DNA from: Promicromonospora sukumoe
GTDB taxonomy: Bacteria > Actinomycetota > Actinomycetes > Actinomycetales > Cellulomonadaceae
NCBI RefSeq assembly: GCF_014137995.1
Contig: NZ_JACGWV010000001.1
Coordinates: 1,922,001 to 1,986,000, forward strand
Direction: 5' to 3'
Length of the DNA stretch: 64,000 nt
In this document: in pieces, positions 50,939 through 60,951 of the stretch
Position numbering within the stretch: the stretch's first letter is position 1
Layout of the letters: every line of letters begins with the position of its first letter
Translations under genes and position numbers: made by a program
Notes under the pieces: generated by a model
Told to the model about the DNA's origin: nothing
The model's database searches: none
What the model saw: the letters and a program-made list of their open reading frames with translations, nothing else

Positions 50939-51868
50939 ATGCGCACAGCCGAGAACTGGCCCATCGCGGCCAACATGCTGTCCTTCGGGGCGACCGCCGC
51001 GGACGGCACCCCCAACCTCGACGCACCCGCGGAGTCCTGGCGGGCCCAGCTCCAGCAGGTCGCCGACCTGGGCTTCACGCACGTCGACCCGACCGATGCC
51101 TGGCTGTCGATCGGGGAGCTGACCGACTCACGCTTCGGCGACCTGCTCGGCGTGCTGAAGGAGACCGGCCTGACGGTCCCGTCCGTGTCGACCACCCGCC
51201 GCAGCGTCGTCGACGCCCGACACGGGGAGGACTACCTGCGCCTCGGCCACACCATCATCGACCGCGCCCCGCAGCTCGGGGCCGAGGTCGTGAGCTTCGG
51301 CTTCATGCAGGCGCTCACCCCAGCGCAGCAGGGGGCCCTGTGGTTCTGGCTGGCTGACGGACACCACGACGACGTCGACGACACCGCGACCTACGCGCTC
51401 GCGGTCAGCCGGATCCAGGAGCTCGCCGACCACGCCCGCGACCTCAGGGTGCAGGTCAGCCTCGAGATGTACGAGGACACCTACCTCGGCACGCCCGATC
51501 TGGCGGTGCGGTTCGCCCACGACGTCGGCCGGGACAACGTGGGCCTCAACCCCGATCTGGGCAACCTGGTGCGCCTGCACCGGCCGGTCGAGGACATCCC
51601 CACGATGTTCGAGAAGGTCCTGCCGCTGACGAACTTCTGGCACATCAAGAACTACACGCGCGACGAGGACCCGGCGACGGGCTCGTACGCGACGCATCCG
51701 ACGCCGCTGGTGCAGGGCGTCGTGAACTATCGCGCGGTGATCCGCCGGGCCCTGGAGCTGGGGTTCGAGGGGGTGTTCGTGTGCGAGCACTACGGCTCCG
51801 ACAGCCTCGGCGTCGCCGCCATCAACCGGGAGTACATCCGCGAGGTGCTACGCGGCGCCGGGCGCTGA
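50939..51868 (+). CDS. Sugar phosphate isomerase/epimerase (AP-endonuclease-2 fold, EryC-like)
   Basis: 309-aa TIM-barrel protein of the xylose-isomerase-like superfamily. Acidic metal-ligand positions appear in VSLEMYEDTYLGTPDL (Glu), NVGLNPDLGNLVRL (Asp), WHIKNYTRDED (His) and GVFVCEHYGSDSLGV (Glu). EryC of the Brucella pathway, a tetrulose-phosphate isomerase/epimerase, has this fold, and the gene sits between the TPI-like and kinase genes as in tetritol clusters. GGAG lies 5 bases before the ATG. An exact reaction cannot be fixed from sequence alone. Confidence 0.82.
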   Translation: MRTAENWPIAANMLSFGATAADGTPNLDAPAESWRAQLQQVADLGFTHVDPTDAWLSIGELTDSRFGDLLGVLKETGLTVPSVSTTRRSVVDARHGEDYLRLGHTIIDRAPQLGAEVVSFGFMQALTPAQQGALWFWLADGHHDDVDDTATYALAVSRIQELADHARDLRVQVSLEMYEDTYLGTPDLAVRFAHDVGRDNVGLNPDLGNLVRLHRPVEDIPTMFEKVLPLTNFWHIKNYTRDEDPATGSYATHPTPLVQGVVNYRAVIRRALELGFEGVFVCEHYGSDSLGVAAINREYIREVLRGAGR

Positions 51869-51922
51869 GCCCACCCTTCCCCGTCTGTCGTCCCCAGGCC
51901 CACGAGCAGAGGTGCAGCCGAT

Positions 51923-53701
51923 ATGACCTACGTGTACAACCGTCCCGAAGACTTCGCGGCCGAGGCGCTGCGTGGCCTCGTCAAGGCCCATCCTGGCCGC
52001 CTGCGGTCGGTGCCCGGGGGGATAGCCCGCGCGGAGGGCACCCGCCCCGGCAAGGTGGCCGTCGTGGTGGGCGGTGGTTCGGGGCACTACCCGGCGTTCG
52101 CCGGCCTGGTGGGTGCGGGCGTGGCCGACGCCGCGGTGTGCGGCGAGGTCTTCACGTCGCCGTCCACGCGCCAGGTGCTCGACGTGTGCCGCGCCGCCGA
52201 CGCCGGTGCCGGGGTGTTCCTCACCTTCGGCAACTACGCGGGCGACGTCCTGAACTTCGGCGCGGCGGCCAGCCGCCTGCGGGCCCAGGGCACGGACGTC
52301 TCGATCCTCCTGGTCACCGACGACGTCGCCTCCGCCCCGGCCGACCGGGCGGCGGAACGCCGGGGCGTGGCCGGTGACCTGGTCGTGTTCAAGGTGGCCG
52401 GCGCCGCGGCGGAGCGGGGCGCCGACCTGGCCGAGGTGGACCGGCTCGCTACCCGTGCCAACGCGCGCACCCGGTCGTTCGGCGTCGCGTTCGGCGGGTG
52501 CACGCTCCCGGGCCAGGACCACCCGCTGTTCGGCCTGGAGCCGGGGCAGGTCGGGTGGGGCCTGGGCATCCACGGCGAGCCGGGAGTGGGCGAGGAGGCC
52601 GTGCCGACGGCGGCCGGGCTGGCCGCCGAGCTCGTCGAGCGGGTCCTGGCCGAGCGCCCGGCCGACGCCGACGGCCGTGTCGCCGTGCTGCTCAACGGGC
52701 TCGGGAACGTGAAGTACGAGGAGCTGTTCGTCCTCTGGGACCGGGTGCACGACCTGCTCGCGGAACGCGGCGTGCGGCTGGTGGCCCCGCTGGTGGGGGA
52801 GTACGTGACGAGCCTCGACATGGCCGGGTGCTCGCTGACGGTGTGCTGGCTCGACGACGAGCTGGAGCCGCTGTGGCTGGACCCGGCCGACACGCCGGCC
52901 TTCCGGCACGGGGGATGGCGGGCGGCTCCGGCCGGGGGCGCTGCCGGGGGCGTCGTCGGGCCGGGCACCGAGCCGGCCGCTGAACCGGCCACGGCGCTCG
53001 TGCCCGCGACCACCGAGCAGGGGGCCGCGGCCGCCCGGTCCGTGGCCCAGATCCTGCACCGTGCCCGGACCGCGCTGCACGACGCCGAGGAGATGCTCGG
53101 CGACCTGGACGCACGGGCCGGCGACGGCGATCACGGCCGCGGCATGTCACGCGGGGTGGACGCGGCCGTCGAGGCGGCAGACGCCGCGGTGGCCGCCGGC
53201 GGGGACGCCCCCTCCGTGCTGCGCCGCGCGGCCGACGCCTGGGCCGACAAGGCCGGCGGCACGTCAGGAGCGCTCTGGGGGGTGGGGCTGTTCGCGCTGG
53301 CCGACTCTCTCCCCACGGACGCAGCGGTCTCCCTCGACGACCTCGTGGCCGGGATGAGCGCGGCCAGGGCGCAGATCCGGTCGGTCGGCGGCGCGAGCGT
53401 GGGCGACAAGACGCTCGTGGACGCGCTGGAACCGGCGGTCGAGGTGCTGGTGGCGGCCACCGGTGCCGGTGCCGCGCCGCGCTCGTCCGGCGAGACATGG
53501 CAGGCCGCGGTCCGCGCCGCCCGTCAGGGCGCCACCGCGACCACGCAGTTCACGGCCCGGCTCGGCCGCTCGCGGGTGCTCGGCGACAAGAGCCTCGGCG
53601 TCGCGGACCCCGGGGCGACGTCGCTCGCCCTGCTGCTGGGCGAGGCGGGTGCCGCCGTCGGCGTCCCCGTGCCCGAGAACTCGACCAAGGAGGCGCGATG
53701 A
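51923..53701 (+). CDS. DhaK-DhaL fused ketose kinase (dihydroxyacetone/erythrulose kinase)
   Basis: 592-aa ATP-dependent kinase. The DhaK domain (1-330) has [18 protein letters not shown] and the covalent substrate-binding His about residue 217 in [13 protein letters not shown] Pro/Ala linker leads to the DhaL ATP domain with metal-binding Asp about 401 and 403 in [12 protein letters not shown] and the C-terminal [15 protein letters not shown]. Fused single-chain kinases of this kind phosphorylate dihydroxyacetone or, in tetritol operons, L- or D-erythrulose (LerK/DerK). The stop overlaps the RpiB start. Confidence 0.92.
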   Translation: MTYVYNRPEDFAAEALRGLVKAHPGRLRSVPGGIARAEGTRPGKVAVVVGGGSGHYPAFAGLVGAGVADAAVCGEVFTSPSTRQVLDVCRAADAGAGVFLTFGNYAGDVLNFGAAASRLRAQGTDVSILLVTDDVASAPADRAAERRGVAGDLVVFKVAGAAAERGADLAEVDRLATRANARTRSFGVAFGGCTLPGQDHPLFGLEPGQVGWGLGIHGEPGVGEEAVPTAAGLAAELVERVLAERPADADGRVAVLLNGLGNVKYEELFVLWDRVHDLLAERGVRLVAPLVGEYVTSLDMAGCSLTVCWLDDELEPLWLDPADTPAFRHGGWRAAPAGGAAGGVVGPGTEPAAEPATALVPATTEQGAAAARSVAQILHRARTALHDAEEMLGDLDARAGDGDHGRGMSRGVDAAVEAADAAVAAGGDAPSVLRRAADAWADKAGGTSGALWGVGLFALADSLPTDAAVSLDDLVAGMSAARAQIRSVGGASVGDKTLVDALEPAVEVLVAATGAGAAPRSSGETWQAAVRAARQGATATTQFTARLGRSRVLGDKSLGVADPGATSLALLLGEAGAAVGVPVPENSTKEAR

Positions 53702-54174
53702 CGACGGGACTGCGGCTGGTGATCGGCTCGGACGACGCCGGCTTCGACTACAAGGAGATCCTGAAGCGGGACCTGGAGGCGGACGACCGGGTGGCCTCGG
53801 TGGTCGACGTCGGCGTGGGGGACGACGAGCACACCGCCTACCCCCACATCGGTGCGGCGGCGGGCCGCCTCGTCGCGGCGGGGGAGGCCGACCGCGCCCT
53901 GCTGGTGTGCGGCACGGGCCTCGGGGTGGCGATCTCGGCGAGCAAGGTGCCGGGCGTCCGCGCCGTGACCGCGCACGACTCGTTCTCGGTCGAGCGCTCC
54001 GTGCTCTCCAACGACGCGCAGGTGCTGTGCTTCGGCCAGCGCGTGGTGGGCATCGAGCTGGCCCGCCGGCTGGCGCGGGAGTGGCTCGGCTACACGTTCG
54101 ACCCGACCTCGGCGTCCGCGCCCAAGGTGGCCGCGATCAGCCAGATCGAGCGATCGGCCGATCGGGCCCCGTGA
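53698..54174 (+). CDS. RpiB/LacAB-family sugar-phosphate isomerase (DerI/EryI-like)
   Basis: 158-aa isomerase. [15 protein letters not shown] at the start, active-site Cys about 71 in [20 protein letters not shown] and [20 protein letters not shown] in the middle match RpiB. In this context it would convert D-erythrulose 4-phosphate to D-erythrose 4-phosphate, as described for the RpiB paralogues of erythritol and threitol pathways. It is the last gene of the operon; ATG overlaps the kinase stop, and AAGGAGG precedes it. Confidence 0.88.
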   Translation: MTTGLRLVIGSDDAGFDYKEILKRDLEADDRVASVVDVGVGDDEHTAYPHIGAAAGRLVAAGEADRALLVCGTGLGVAISASKVPGVRAVTAHDSFSVERSVLSNDAQVLCFGQRVVGIELARRLAREWLGYTFDPTSASAPKVAAISQIERSADRAP

Positions 54175-54256
54175 CCGATCCCGATCGGCGACCGCTCCGA
54201 ACCTCCTAGGTACTGCTCGGGCGGCAGCTTGCCGCCATCACAACGGAGGATCGGTC

Positions 54257-54328
54257 ATGCGTACGTCGAGAATCGCTCTCTGTGCCGCGACAGCGGCCCT
54301 GGTGGGTCTGTCGTTGGTCAGCGCATGA
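54257..54328 (+). CDS. Orphan 23-residue signal-peptide-like ORF coupled to the next gene
   Basis: A complete ATG-to-TGA frame with a good ribosome site (ACGGAGGATCGGTC): residues MRTSRIALCAATAALVGLSL then VSA. It is basic at the start, has a hydrophobic core and ends LVSA, exactly where a lipobox Cys would follow. The TGA overlaps the ATG of the molybdopterin enzyme (ATGA). It is probably either the surviving signal peptide of a deleted secreted lipoprotein (FasI-type genes often precede such oxidoreductases) or a genuine leader that couples translation. Confidence 0.5.
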   Translation: MRTSRIALCAATAALVGLSLVSA

Positions 54329-55917
54329 CACCGGCCACCGAGAGCCCCACGGCACCGTCGGTCGAGCGCTCTCCGGGCGGCGCGGGCTGGGCCGCGCTCG
54401 CGGGCGTGCTCGCCGGTGGCGCCGGGCTGGCCGTCGCGGAGCTCGTTGCCACGGTCGTCGCACCCGGTGCCAGCACGCTGTTCGCAGGCGGCGCCGCCGT
54501 GATCGACGCCGTGCCCCCAGGGCTCAAGGATCTTGCCGTCGAATGGTTCGGCACCAACGACAAGGCCGTGCTGCTCGCCACGATGGGTGTGGTGCTGGCA
54601 CTGGGGGCGGCGCTCGCGGGCTGGCTGGAGCTGCGCCGCCCGCCGGTGGGTGCGGTCCTGATGGGAGTCGTCGGCGTCGTCGGCGTCGTGGTCGCGGTGC
54701 TGCGCCCGAGCGCGACGCCGCTGTGGGCACTGCCCAGCGCCATCGGGCTGGGCGCCGCGGTGCTCCTGCTGCGTGCCGCCGTGGCGCGGCTGCGGCCCGT
54801 GCCGGGCGGGGGCGAGGTCTCGGCGGGCGAGACTCCGGGCGGCGCCGTGAACAGGCGTGGCTTCCTGGCCGTGTCGGGCATCACCGTGGGTGTCGCGGTG
54901 CTCGCGCTGGCCGGTTCGCGCGTGCTGTCGATGGGCTCGACCGCGATCAGCGCCGTGCGGGAGAAGCTCCGCCTGCCCACCGCGCGCACGCCGGCGCCGC
55001 CGGTGCCCGCCGGGGCAGACCTGAAGCTCGACGACCTGGCGCCGTACGTCACCCCGAACGAGGACTTCTACCGCATCGACACCGCGCTGATCGTGCCGCA
55101 GGTGAACCCGCAGGACTGGGCGCTGGAGGTCAGTGGTCTGGTGGACGAGCCGTTCACGATCACCTGGGACGAGCTCATGGAGCTGCCGATGGAGGAGCAC
55201 TACGTCACGCTCTCGTGCGTGAGCAACGCCGTGGGCGGCGACCTGGTCGGCAACGCGCTGTGGCTCGGCTATCCCATCCGCGCGCTTCTGGAGCGGGCAA
55301 AGCCGCAGGCCGGCGCCGACATGGTGCTCTCCACGAGCGACGACGGCTTCACCGCGGGTACCCCGCTGGACGTGCTCCAGGACCCGGACCGCGAATGCCT
55401 GCTGGCGATCGGCATGAACGGCGAGCCGCTGCCCGAGGAGCACGGCTTCCCCGCGCGGCTGGTGGTGCCCGGCCTGTACGGGTACGTCTCGGCGACCAAG
55501 TGGGTCACCTCGCTGAAGGTCACCACCTTCGACGCCGACGAGGGCTACTGGACGCCCCGCGGCTGGGACGCACTGGGGCCCATCAAGATCGCGTCGCGCA
55601 TCGACGTACCGCGCTTGTCCGTGCCCCCGTCCGCCGGCGCCGTCACCGTCGCGGGCGTCGCCTGGGCACAGCACACCGGCATCAGCAAGGTCGAGGTCCG
55701 GGTCGACGGCGGGGACTGGGTCACCGCCGAGCTCGCCGAGACGGTGGGGCCGGACACCTGGCTCCAGTGGCACACGTCGATCGACCTGGATGCCGGCTAC
55801 CACAGCCTCACGGTGCGGGCCACGGACTCGGACGGAGAGGTCCAGACCGAGGACAAGGCGCCGCCGGCTCCCAACGGTGCGTCGGGCTGGCAGACCGTCT
55901 CGGTCAACGTGACCTGA
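54325..55917 (+). CDS. Membrane-bound molybdopterin-dependent oxidoreductase (sulfite-oxidase fold)
   Basis: 530-aa enzyme. The N-terminal region has about four helices (LAGVLAGGAGLAVAELVATV to VLLLRAAVARL). A Tat-like NRRGFLAVSG precedes one more helix. Then comes the SUOX-type Mo-binding domain with the molybdenum-ligand Cys about 298 in VTLSCVSNAVGGDLVGNALW, PARLVVPGLYGYVSATKWV, and the C-terminal Mo-co dimerisation domain (VAGVAWAQHTGISKVEVRVD). Reaction unknown; the family reduces or oxidises sulfur and related compounds. The gene is coupled to a signal-peptide-like ORF. Confidence 0.88.
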   Translation: MTPATESPTAPSVERSPGGAGWAALAGVLAGGAGLAVAELVATVVAPGASTLFAGGAAVIDAVPPGLKDLAVEWFGTNDKAVLLATMGVVLALGAALAGWLELRRPPVGAVLMGVVGVVGVVVAVLRPSATPLWALPSAIGLGAAVLLLRAAVARLRPVPGGGEVSAGETPGGAVNRRGFLAVSGITVGVAVLALAGSRVLSMGSTAISAVREKLRLPTARTPAPPVPAGADLKLDDLAPYVTPNEDFYRIDTALIVPQVNPQDWALEVSGLVDEPFTITWDELMELPMEEHYVTLSCVSNAVGGDLVGNALWLGYPIRALLERAKPQAGADMVLSTSDDGFTAGTPLDVLQDPDRECLLAIGMNGEPLPEEHGFPARLVVPGLYGYVSATKWVTSLKVTTFDADEGYWTPRGWDALGPIKIASRIDVPRLSVPPSAGAVTVAGVAWAQHTGISKVEVRVDGGDWVTAELAETVGPDTWLQWHTSIDLDAGYHSLTVRATDSDGEVQTEDKAPPAPNGASGWQTVSVNVT

Positions 55918-56021
55918 CCGGGGGCGCAGGCGGAACAGCAGATGGATCGGGCGGAACTGGTGATGGACAGGGTTTTGCCCCGATGCAATACTCAGGCACC
56001 TCAACGGCGAGAGGACCTGTC

Positions 56022-57464
56022 ATGTCCCGTTTCCGTCGGATGGCTGTCGCGGTCGCGGTGCTGATCGCCGCCACCCCGTTCACGAGCAGCGCCGCCGTGC
56101 CACCGGAAGACCCCGTACGAGCCGCAGCAGTGGTGAACACCTTCCGCAATCCCGTGAACCCGAGCGCCGACCCGTCGGTGATCTTCCACGAGGGTACGTA
56201 CTACGCCGCGACGACCCGGGGCGATCGCATCAGTATCTGGCGCTCGCCGAGCATCGCCACTCTTCTGGCGGCTCCCGAGGAGGTCGTCTGGCGCGACTCC
56301 GACGCGACCCGCAACACCCAGATGTGGGCGCCGGCGTTCCGCCACGTCGGTGACCGCTGGTACATCTACTACACGGCCTCGGACGGCGTGGACAGCAACC
56401 ACCGGATGTACGTGCTGGAGTCGGCCGGGAACAGCCCCATGGGCCCGTACTCGTTCAAGGCGAAGATCGCCGACTTCGGCGAGTACGCGATCGACGGCGA
56501 GCCCATCACTCACAACGGCCAGGACTACTTCGTCTGGACAGGTCCGGGCCGAGGCCAGGGCGGACCCGCGCAGCTCTACATCGCGCGGATGACCAACCCC
56601 TGGACGACGACGGGCGGCAGGGTCGCGATCCCGGCGGACGGTGGCTGCACCGAGGTGCGGGAGGGCCCCACACCCCTCTACCGCAACGGCCGCACGTTCC
56701 TGACCTACTCCACTTGCGACACCGGCAAGCCGGACTACCAACTGTGGATGAAGAGCATCGCGAACGGCGCCGACCCGATGGTGGCGGGCAACTGGGTGCA
56801 GCACGCCGGGCCGGTCTTCTCCCGTAACGACGCGACCGGTGTCTGGGGGCCCGGGCACCACTCGTTCTTCCGGTCGCCGGACGGTTCCGAGGACTGGATC
56901 GCCTATCACGGCAAGAACACCAGCACCAACACCTACTCGTACCGCACGACGCGGGTCCAGCGCTTCACCTGGAACGCGGACGGTACGCCGAACTTCGGCC
57001 GTCCCCTGGCTGCCGGCGCGACCCAGACCCTGCCGTCCGGTGACCCCGGTGCGGCCACCCGGGCGATCAACGACTTCGACACCGGCACCGGCCTGTGGCA
57101 GGTCCAGTACGCAGGCTCCTGGCAGTCCGGCTCGGGCTGTGGCGTGCAGTGCTTCTGGGGCAACGACCACTGGAGCGGCGCCACGAACGCCACCGCCACC
57201 ATCAGGTTCAACGGCACCCAGATCGCACTGCTGAGCGTGCGGGACCGCGGCAACGGCATCGCCGCCGTCTCGATCGACGGCGGTCCCGAACAGCGTGTCG
57301 ACCTCTACAGCGACATCCGCGTCGGCGAGCAGCTCAACTACCTCAGCCCGGTTCTACCGCCCGGGGAGCACACGCTGCGCGTCCGGGTGACCGGGGAGCG
57401 CAACCCCGCGTCGACGGGCTCGGTCGTCAGCATGGACCGGATCGAGGTCTACGGCGTCGGCTGA
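56022..57464 (+). CDS. Secreted glycoside hydrolase family 43 (arabinan/xylan-type) with C-terminal beta domain
   Basis: 480-aa enzyme. Signal peptide (RRMAVAVAVLIAATPFTSSA). GH43 five-bladed propeller with general base Asp in NPSADPSVIFHEGTYY, modulator Asp in YAIDGEPITHNGQDYFVW and acid Glu in CTEVREGPTPLYRNGRTF. The C-terminal domain (residues about 350-480, including GSGCGVQCFWGNDHW) is beta-rich and may bind sugar; its four Cys could form disulfides. GAGAGGA precedes the ATG. It probably acts on arabinose- or xylose-containing polysaccharide outside the cell. Promoter not identified. Confidence 0.88.
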   Translation: MSRFRRMAVAVAVLIAATPFTSSAAVPPEDPVRAAAVVNTFRNPVNPSADPSVIFHEGTYYAATTRGDRISIWRSPSIATLLAAPEEVVWRDSDATRNTQMWAPAFRHVGDRWYIYYTASDGVDSNHRMYVLESAGNSPMGPYSFKAKIADFGEYAIDGEPITHNGQDYFVWTGPGRGQGGPAQLYIARMTNPWTTTGGRVAIPADGGCTEVREGPTPLYRNGRTFLTYSTCDTGKPDYQLWMKSIANGADPMVAGNWVQHAGPVFSRNDATGVWGPGHHSFFRSPDGSEDWIAYHGKNTSTNTYSYRTTRVQRFTWNADGTPNFGRPLAAGATQTLPSGDPGAATRAINDFDTGTGLWQVQYAGSWQSGSGCGVQCFWGNDHWSGATNATATIRFNGTQIALLSVRDRGNGIAAVSIDGGPEQRVDLYSDIRVGEQLNYLSPVLPPGEHTLRVRVTGERNPASTGSVVSMDRIEVYGVG

Positions 57465-57551
57465 GCCCGCGCGCTCGCGCAGGGCGTCGAGCTCGCCAGC
57501 GGCAACACGGTCAGGAAGTAGCCGCCCGCAGTCGATCTCTACGATGGCCGC

Positions 57552-57935
57552 ATGGCTGGGATCGTGTGGTGGGAGATCGAGACGGCGGAGCCGGAGACGT
57601 TCCAGCGGTTCCATCAGGCGCTCTCGGGTTGGTCGTTCGAGCCGGCGTTCGAGGACACGGAGATCGGCGCGTCCTACTGGATCATCCAGGAGGACGGCCA
57701 CAGTATCGGCGGGCTCCAGCGCGCTCCGTCGTCTGCTGCGCGGCCGTCTGCCGGGGCGCGCGTCTACCTCGCCGTGGATGATCTTGAGTCGACCCTGGAC
57801 CGCGTGGTCGAGCTCGGTGGTGTGATCCAGCGCTCTCGTATCGCACTCGGCGGCGACGACCGATGGTTCGGGGTGTTCCGAGACCCGGCCGGGGTGTCGT
57901 TCGGCTTGTGGACGGAGCGCCCGGAGCACGGGTGA
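57552..57935 (+). CDS. VOC family protein (glyoxalase-like)
   Basis: 127-aa protein. Two beta-alpha-beta-beta-beta halves: WWEIETAEPETFQRFHQALS with SYWIIQEDG, and RVYLAVDDLESTLDRVVELG with FRDPAGVSFGLW. This matches single-chain VOC (vicinal oxygen chelate) proteins of glyoxalase or antibiotic-resistance type. No ribosome site; a TACGAT box at 57540-57545 is placed for a leaderless mRNA starting at the ATG. Substrate unknown; metal ligands are not all conserved (no clear His at the usual first position). Confidence 0.8.
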   Translation: MAGIVWWEIETAEPETFQRFHQALSGWSFEPAFEDTEIGASYWIIQEDGHSIGGLQRAPSSAARPSAGARVYLAVDDLESTLDRVVELGGVIQRSRIALGGDDRWFGVFRDPAGVSFGLWTERPEHG

Positions 57936-58072
57936 CCTTGACTGACGGTGCGGCCGGCGGGGTGGACCCGCCGACCGCACCGCGTCAGGGCGACGTCAGG
58001 CGCCCGTGTCCTCCGTGAACAGCCGGGAGGAAGTCGATCAGGGACCGCCCAGGCATCCAGCCCGTGCGGGAG

Positions 58073-58609
58073 TCAGCGCTCCCGGGGGTCCCGGAGAGCC
58101 GCCATGGCCTCCATGAGCGTCGAGTGGACGTAGGTCAGCTCGGGCGTGGCGAACGACTCCCAGTCCTCGTCACCGACCGGCTCCGTCCAGTCGGCGTCGT
58201 CCGACGGGTTGTGCTGGTAGACCCACCAGAGATGACCGAACGGATCCGCGAAGCGTGCCAGCACGTCGCCCCAGAACTCCGTCGGCTCGGTGACGATGCG
58301 CGCGCCGGCTCCGGCGGCACGCCCCAGGGTCGCGGCCGGGTCCTCCACGTAGACCCGGACGAATGCCGGCGTGTAGGGCCACTGCGGCTTGCGGTCCGCG
58401 ATCGTGATCGTGGAGTCGCCGATCCGGACCTCGGAGTGCAGGACCAGGCCGTCGGTGTCGGCGGTGCGGGCCTCCGGAACCTCGGTCGCGTCGAAGACGT
58501 CGAGCACGAAGCGGATGAGGCCGGCGGCGTCGTCCGACCAGATGAAGGGATCGACCGTCGCCGACCCGGCAGGGGCGGCGGGGACGGTACGTGGGGCGGG
58601 GGCGGACAT
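58073..58609 (-). CDS. VOC family protein (PhnB-like)
   Basis: 178-aa protein. TVDPFIWSDDAAGLIRFVLD, HSEVRIGDSTITIADRK, VRVYVEDPAATLGRAAGAGA and RFADPFGHLWWVYQH form the typical YCII/PhnB-type VOC fold, followed by a helical tail of 45 residues. Divergent from a WYL regulator across about 98 bases, which probably controls it. Enzymatic activity cannot be inferred. Confidence 0.8.
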   Translation of the reverse strand: MSAPAPRTVPAAPAGSATVDPFIWSDDAAGLIRFVLDVFDATEVPEARTADTDGLVLHSEVRIGDSTITIADRKPQWPYTPAFVRVYVEDPAATLGRAAGAGARIVTEPTEFWGDVLARFADPFGHLWWVYQHNPSDDADWTEPVGDEDWESFATPELTYVHSTLMEAMAALRDPRER

Positions 58610-58707
58610 GAGCTCTCCTTGGTCTTGATGGGACGTGCTCGATGGAACCGCCAGTCTCGTCGGCCTTCCGGACAGTATTCGGCCACTTGTCGACCTAGCC
58701 TGAGGAG

Positions 58708-59670
58708 ATGTCGACCAGCTCCCGAGCCCTCGAGCTGCTCGGGCTCCTGCAGAGCCGGCGCCACTGGCCGGGCGACGAGCTCGCGCGCCGCCTCGCAGTC
58801 AGTCCGCGCACCCTGCGCCGCGCCGTCAGCGGGCTGCAGGAGCTCGGCTACCCGATCGTGACGACCCGTGGAACGGGCGGCGGCTATCAGCTCGGCGCCG
58901 GTGCGTCGCTCCCGCCGCTCGTGCTCAGCGAGGACGAGGCCGCGGCCACGGTGCTTGGGCTCAAGGAGATCGCCACGGGCGCCCACCCCGCCTCCGCGGA
59001 CGACGCCGTGAGCGCGATGGCGAAGATCGTGCAGGTGCTCCCACCCCGCATCCGCGGCAGGATCGACAGCCTGCGGGCCGTCGCCGTCCCCGCGAGCGCT
59101 CAGCAGCGGGCGGCCATCGGTGATGTCACCGCGCTCACGACGCTCGCGCTCGCGTGCCGTGACGCCGACACGGTGGAGTTCTCCTACCGGTCCCACGGTG
59201 GTGACGAGTCCTGGCGGACAGTGCAGCCGCACCGGATCGTGAACGTGGACAACCGGCTCTACCTGCTCGCCTGGGACCTGGCCCGTGCCGACTGGCGCAC
59301 GTTCCGGGCCGACCGCGTCACCGGACCGCACCGCACCGGGAACCGGTTCGCACCACGTCGGCTGCCGGGCGACGACCCCGTGGCCTTCGTGAACGCGCGG
59401 ATCGGCGACCGGCCGTCGCGCTTCCGCGTGCGCGCCACGGTGCACGCGCCCGCCGAGCGGATCGAGGCCGAGATCGTGCACTACGGCACCGTCAGGCCGA
59501 TCGACGACGGCTCGTGCGAGGTCTGCATCGCCGCCGAGTCGCTGGACTGGGCGGCGTTCTGCCTCGTGGCGATCGGCGCACCCTTTGTCGTGCACGGACC
59601 GGCTGAGGCCGTCGACCACCTGCGGGCCTGGGGGCAGGCGCTGATCGCGGCGACAGCACCACCCAGCTAA
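58708..59670 (+). CDS. WYL domain-containing transcriptional regulator
   Basis: 320-aa regulator. N-terminal HTH_11 (SSRALELLGLLQSRRHWPGD, then ARRLAVSPRTLRRAVSGLQE, and GYPIVTTRGTGGGYQLG), a linker with LSEDEAAATVLGLKEIATG, the WYL domain (NRLYLLAWDLARADWRTFRA with the conserved YLL motif in place of WYL), and a C-terminal WCX-like part. GAGGAG directly abuts the ATG, which may imply a leaderless transcript. Divergent from the VOC gene. Such proteins sense small ligands, often nucleotide-like. Confidence 0.88.
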   Translation: MSTSSRALELLGLLQSRRHWPGDELARRLAVSPRTLRRAVSGLQELGYPIVTTRGTGGGYQLGAGASLPPLVLSEDEAAATVLGLKEIATGAHPASADDAVSAMAKIVQVLPPRIRGRIDSLRAVAVPASAQQRAAIGDVTALTTLALACRDADTVEFSYRSHGGDESWRTVQPHRIVNVDNRLYLLAWDLARADWRTFRADRVTGPHRTGNRFAPRRLPGDDPVAFVNARIGDRPSRFRVRATVHAPAERIEAEIVHYGTVRPIDDGSCEVCIAAESLDWAAFCLVAIGAPFVVHGPAEAVDHLRAWGQALIAATAPPS

Positions 59671-59739
59671 CCGGATGAAATATCCACCGGGTGGTGTTGA
59701 CGCACTCTGCAAGGCCACGTTCGAGCTCGCACCCGACTT

Positions 59740-59757
59740 CCCACCGTGCTCGGTGGG
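59740..59757 (+). promoter_or_regulatory. Hairpin in the 5' leader of the MsiK-type ATPase gene
   Basis: CCCACCG (59740-59746) and CGGTGGG (59751-59757) form a stem with a 4-base loop (TGCT), 50 bases upstream of the start codon. The leader is about 110-140 bases long. Actinobacterial msiK leaders have been reported to carry a conserved RNA motif; I cannot confirm a match here by eye. Confidence 0.35.
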
Positions 59758-59807
59758 GGCCACAACGGATCGTCCGGCACGTTCCTGCCGGTGGAGGGAT
59801 GTTTCTC

Positions 59808-60926
<1,119 letters not shown>

Positions 60927-60951
60927 GCCGTCGGGGGCGGGGGAGGTGCGG

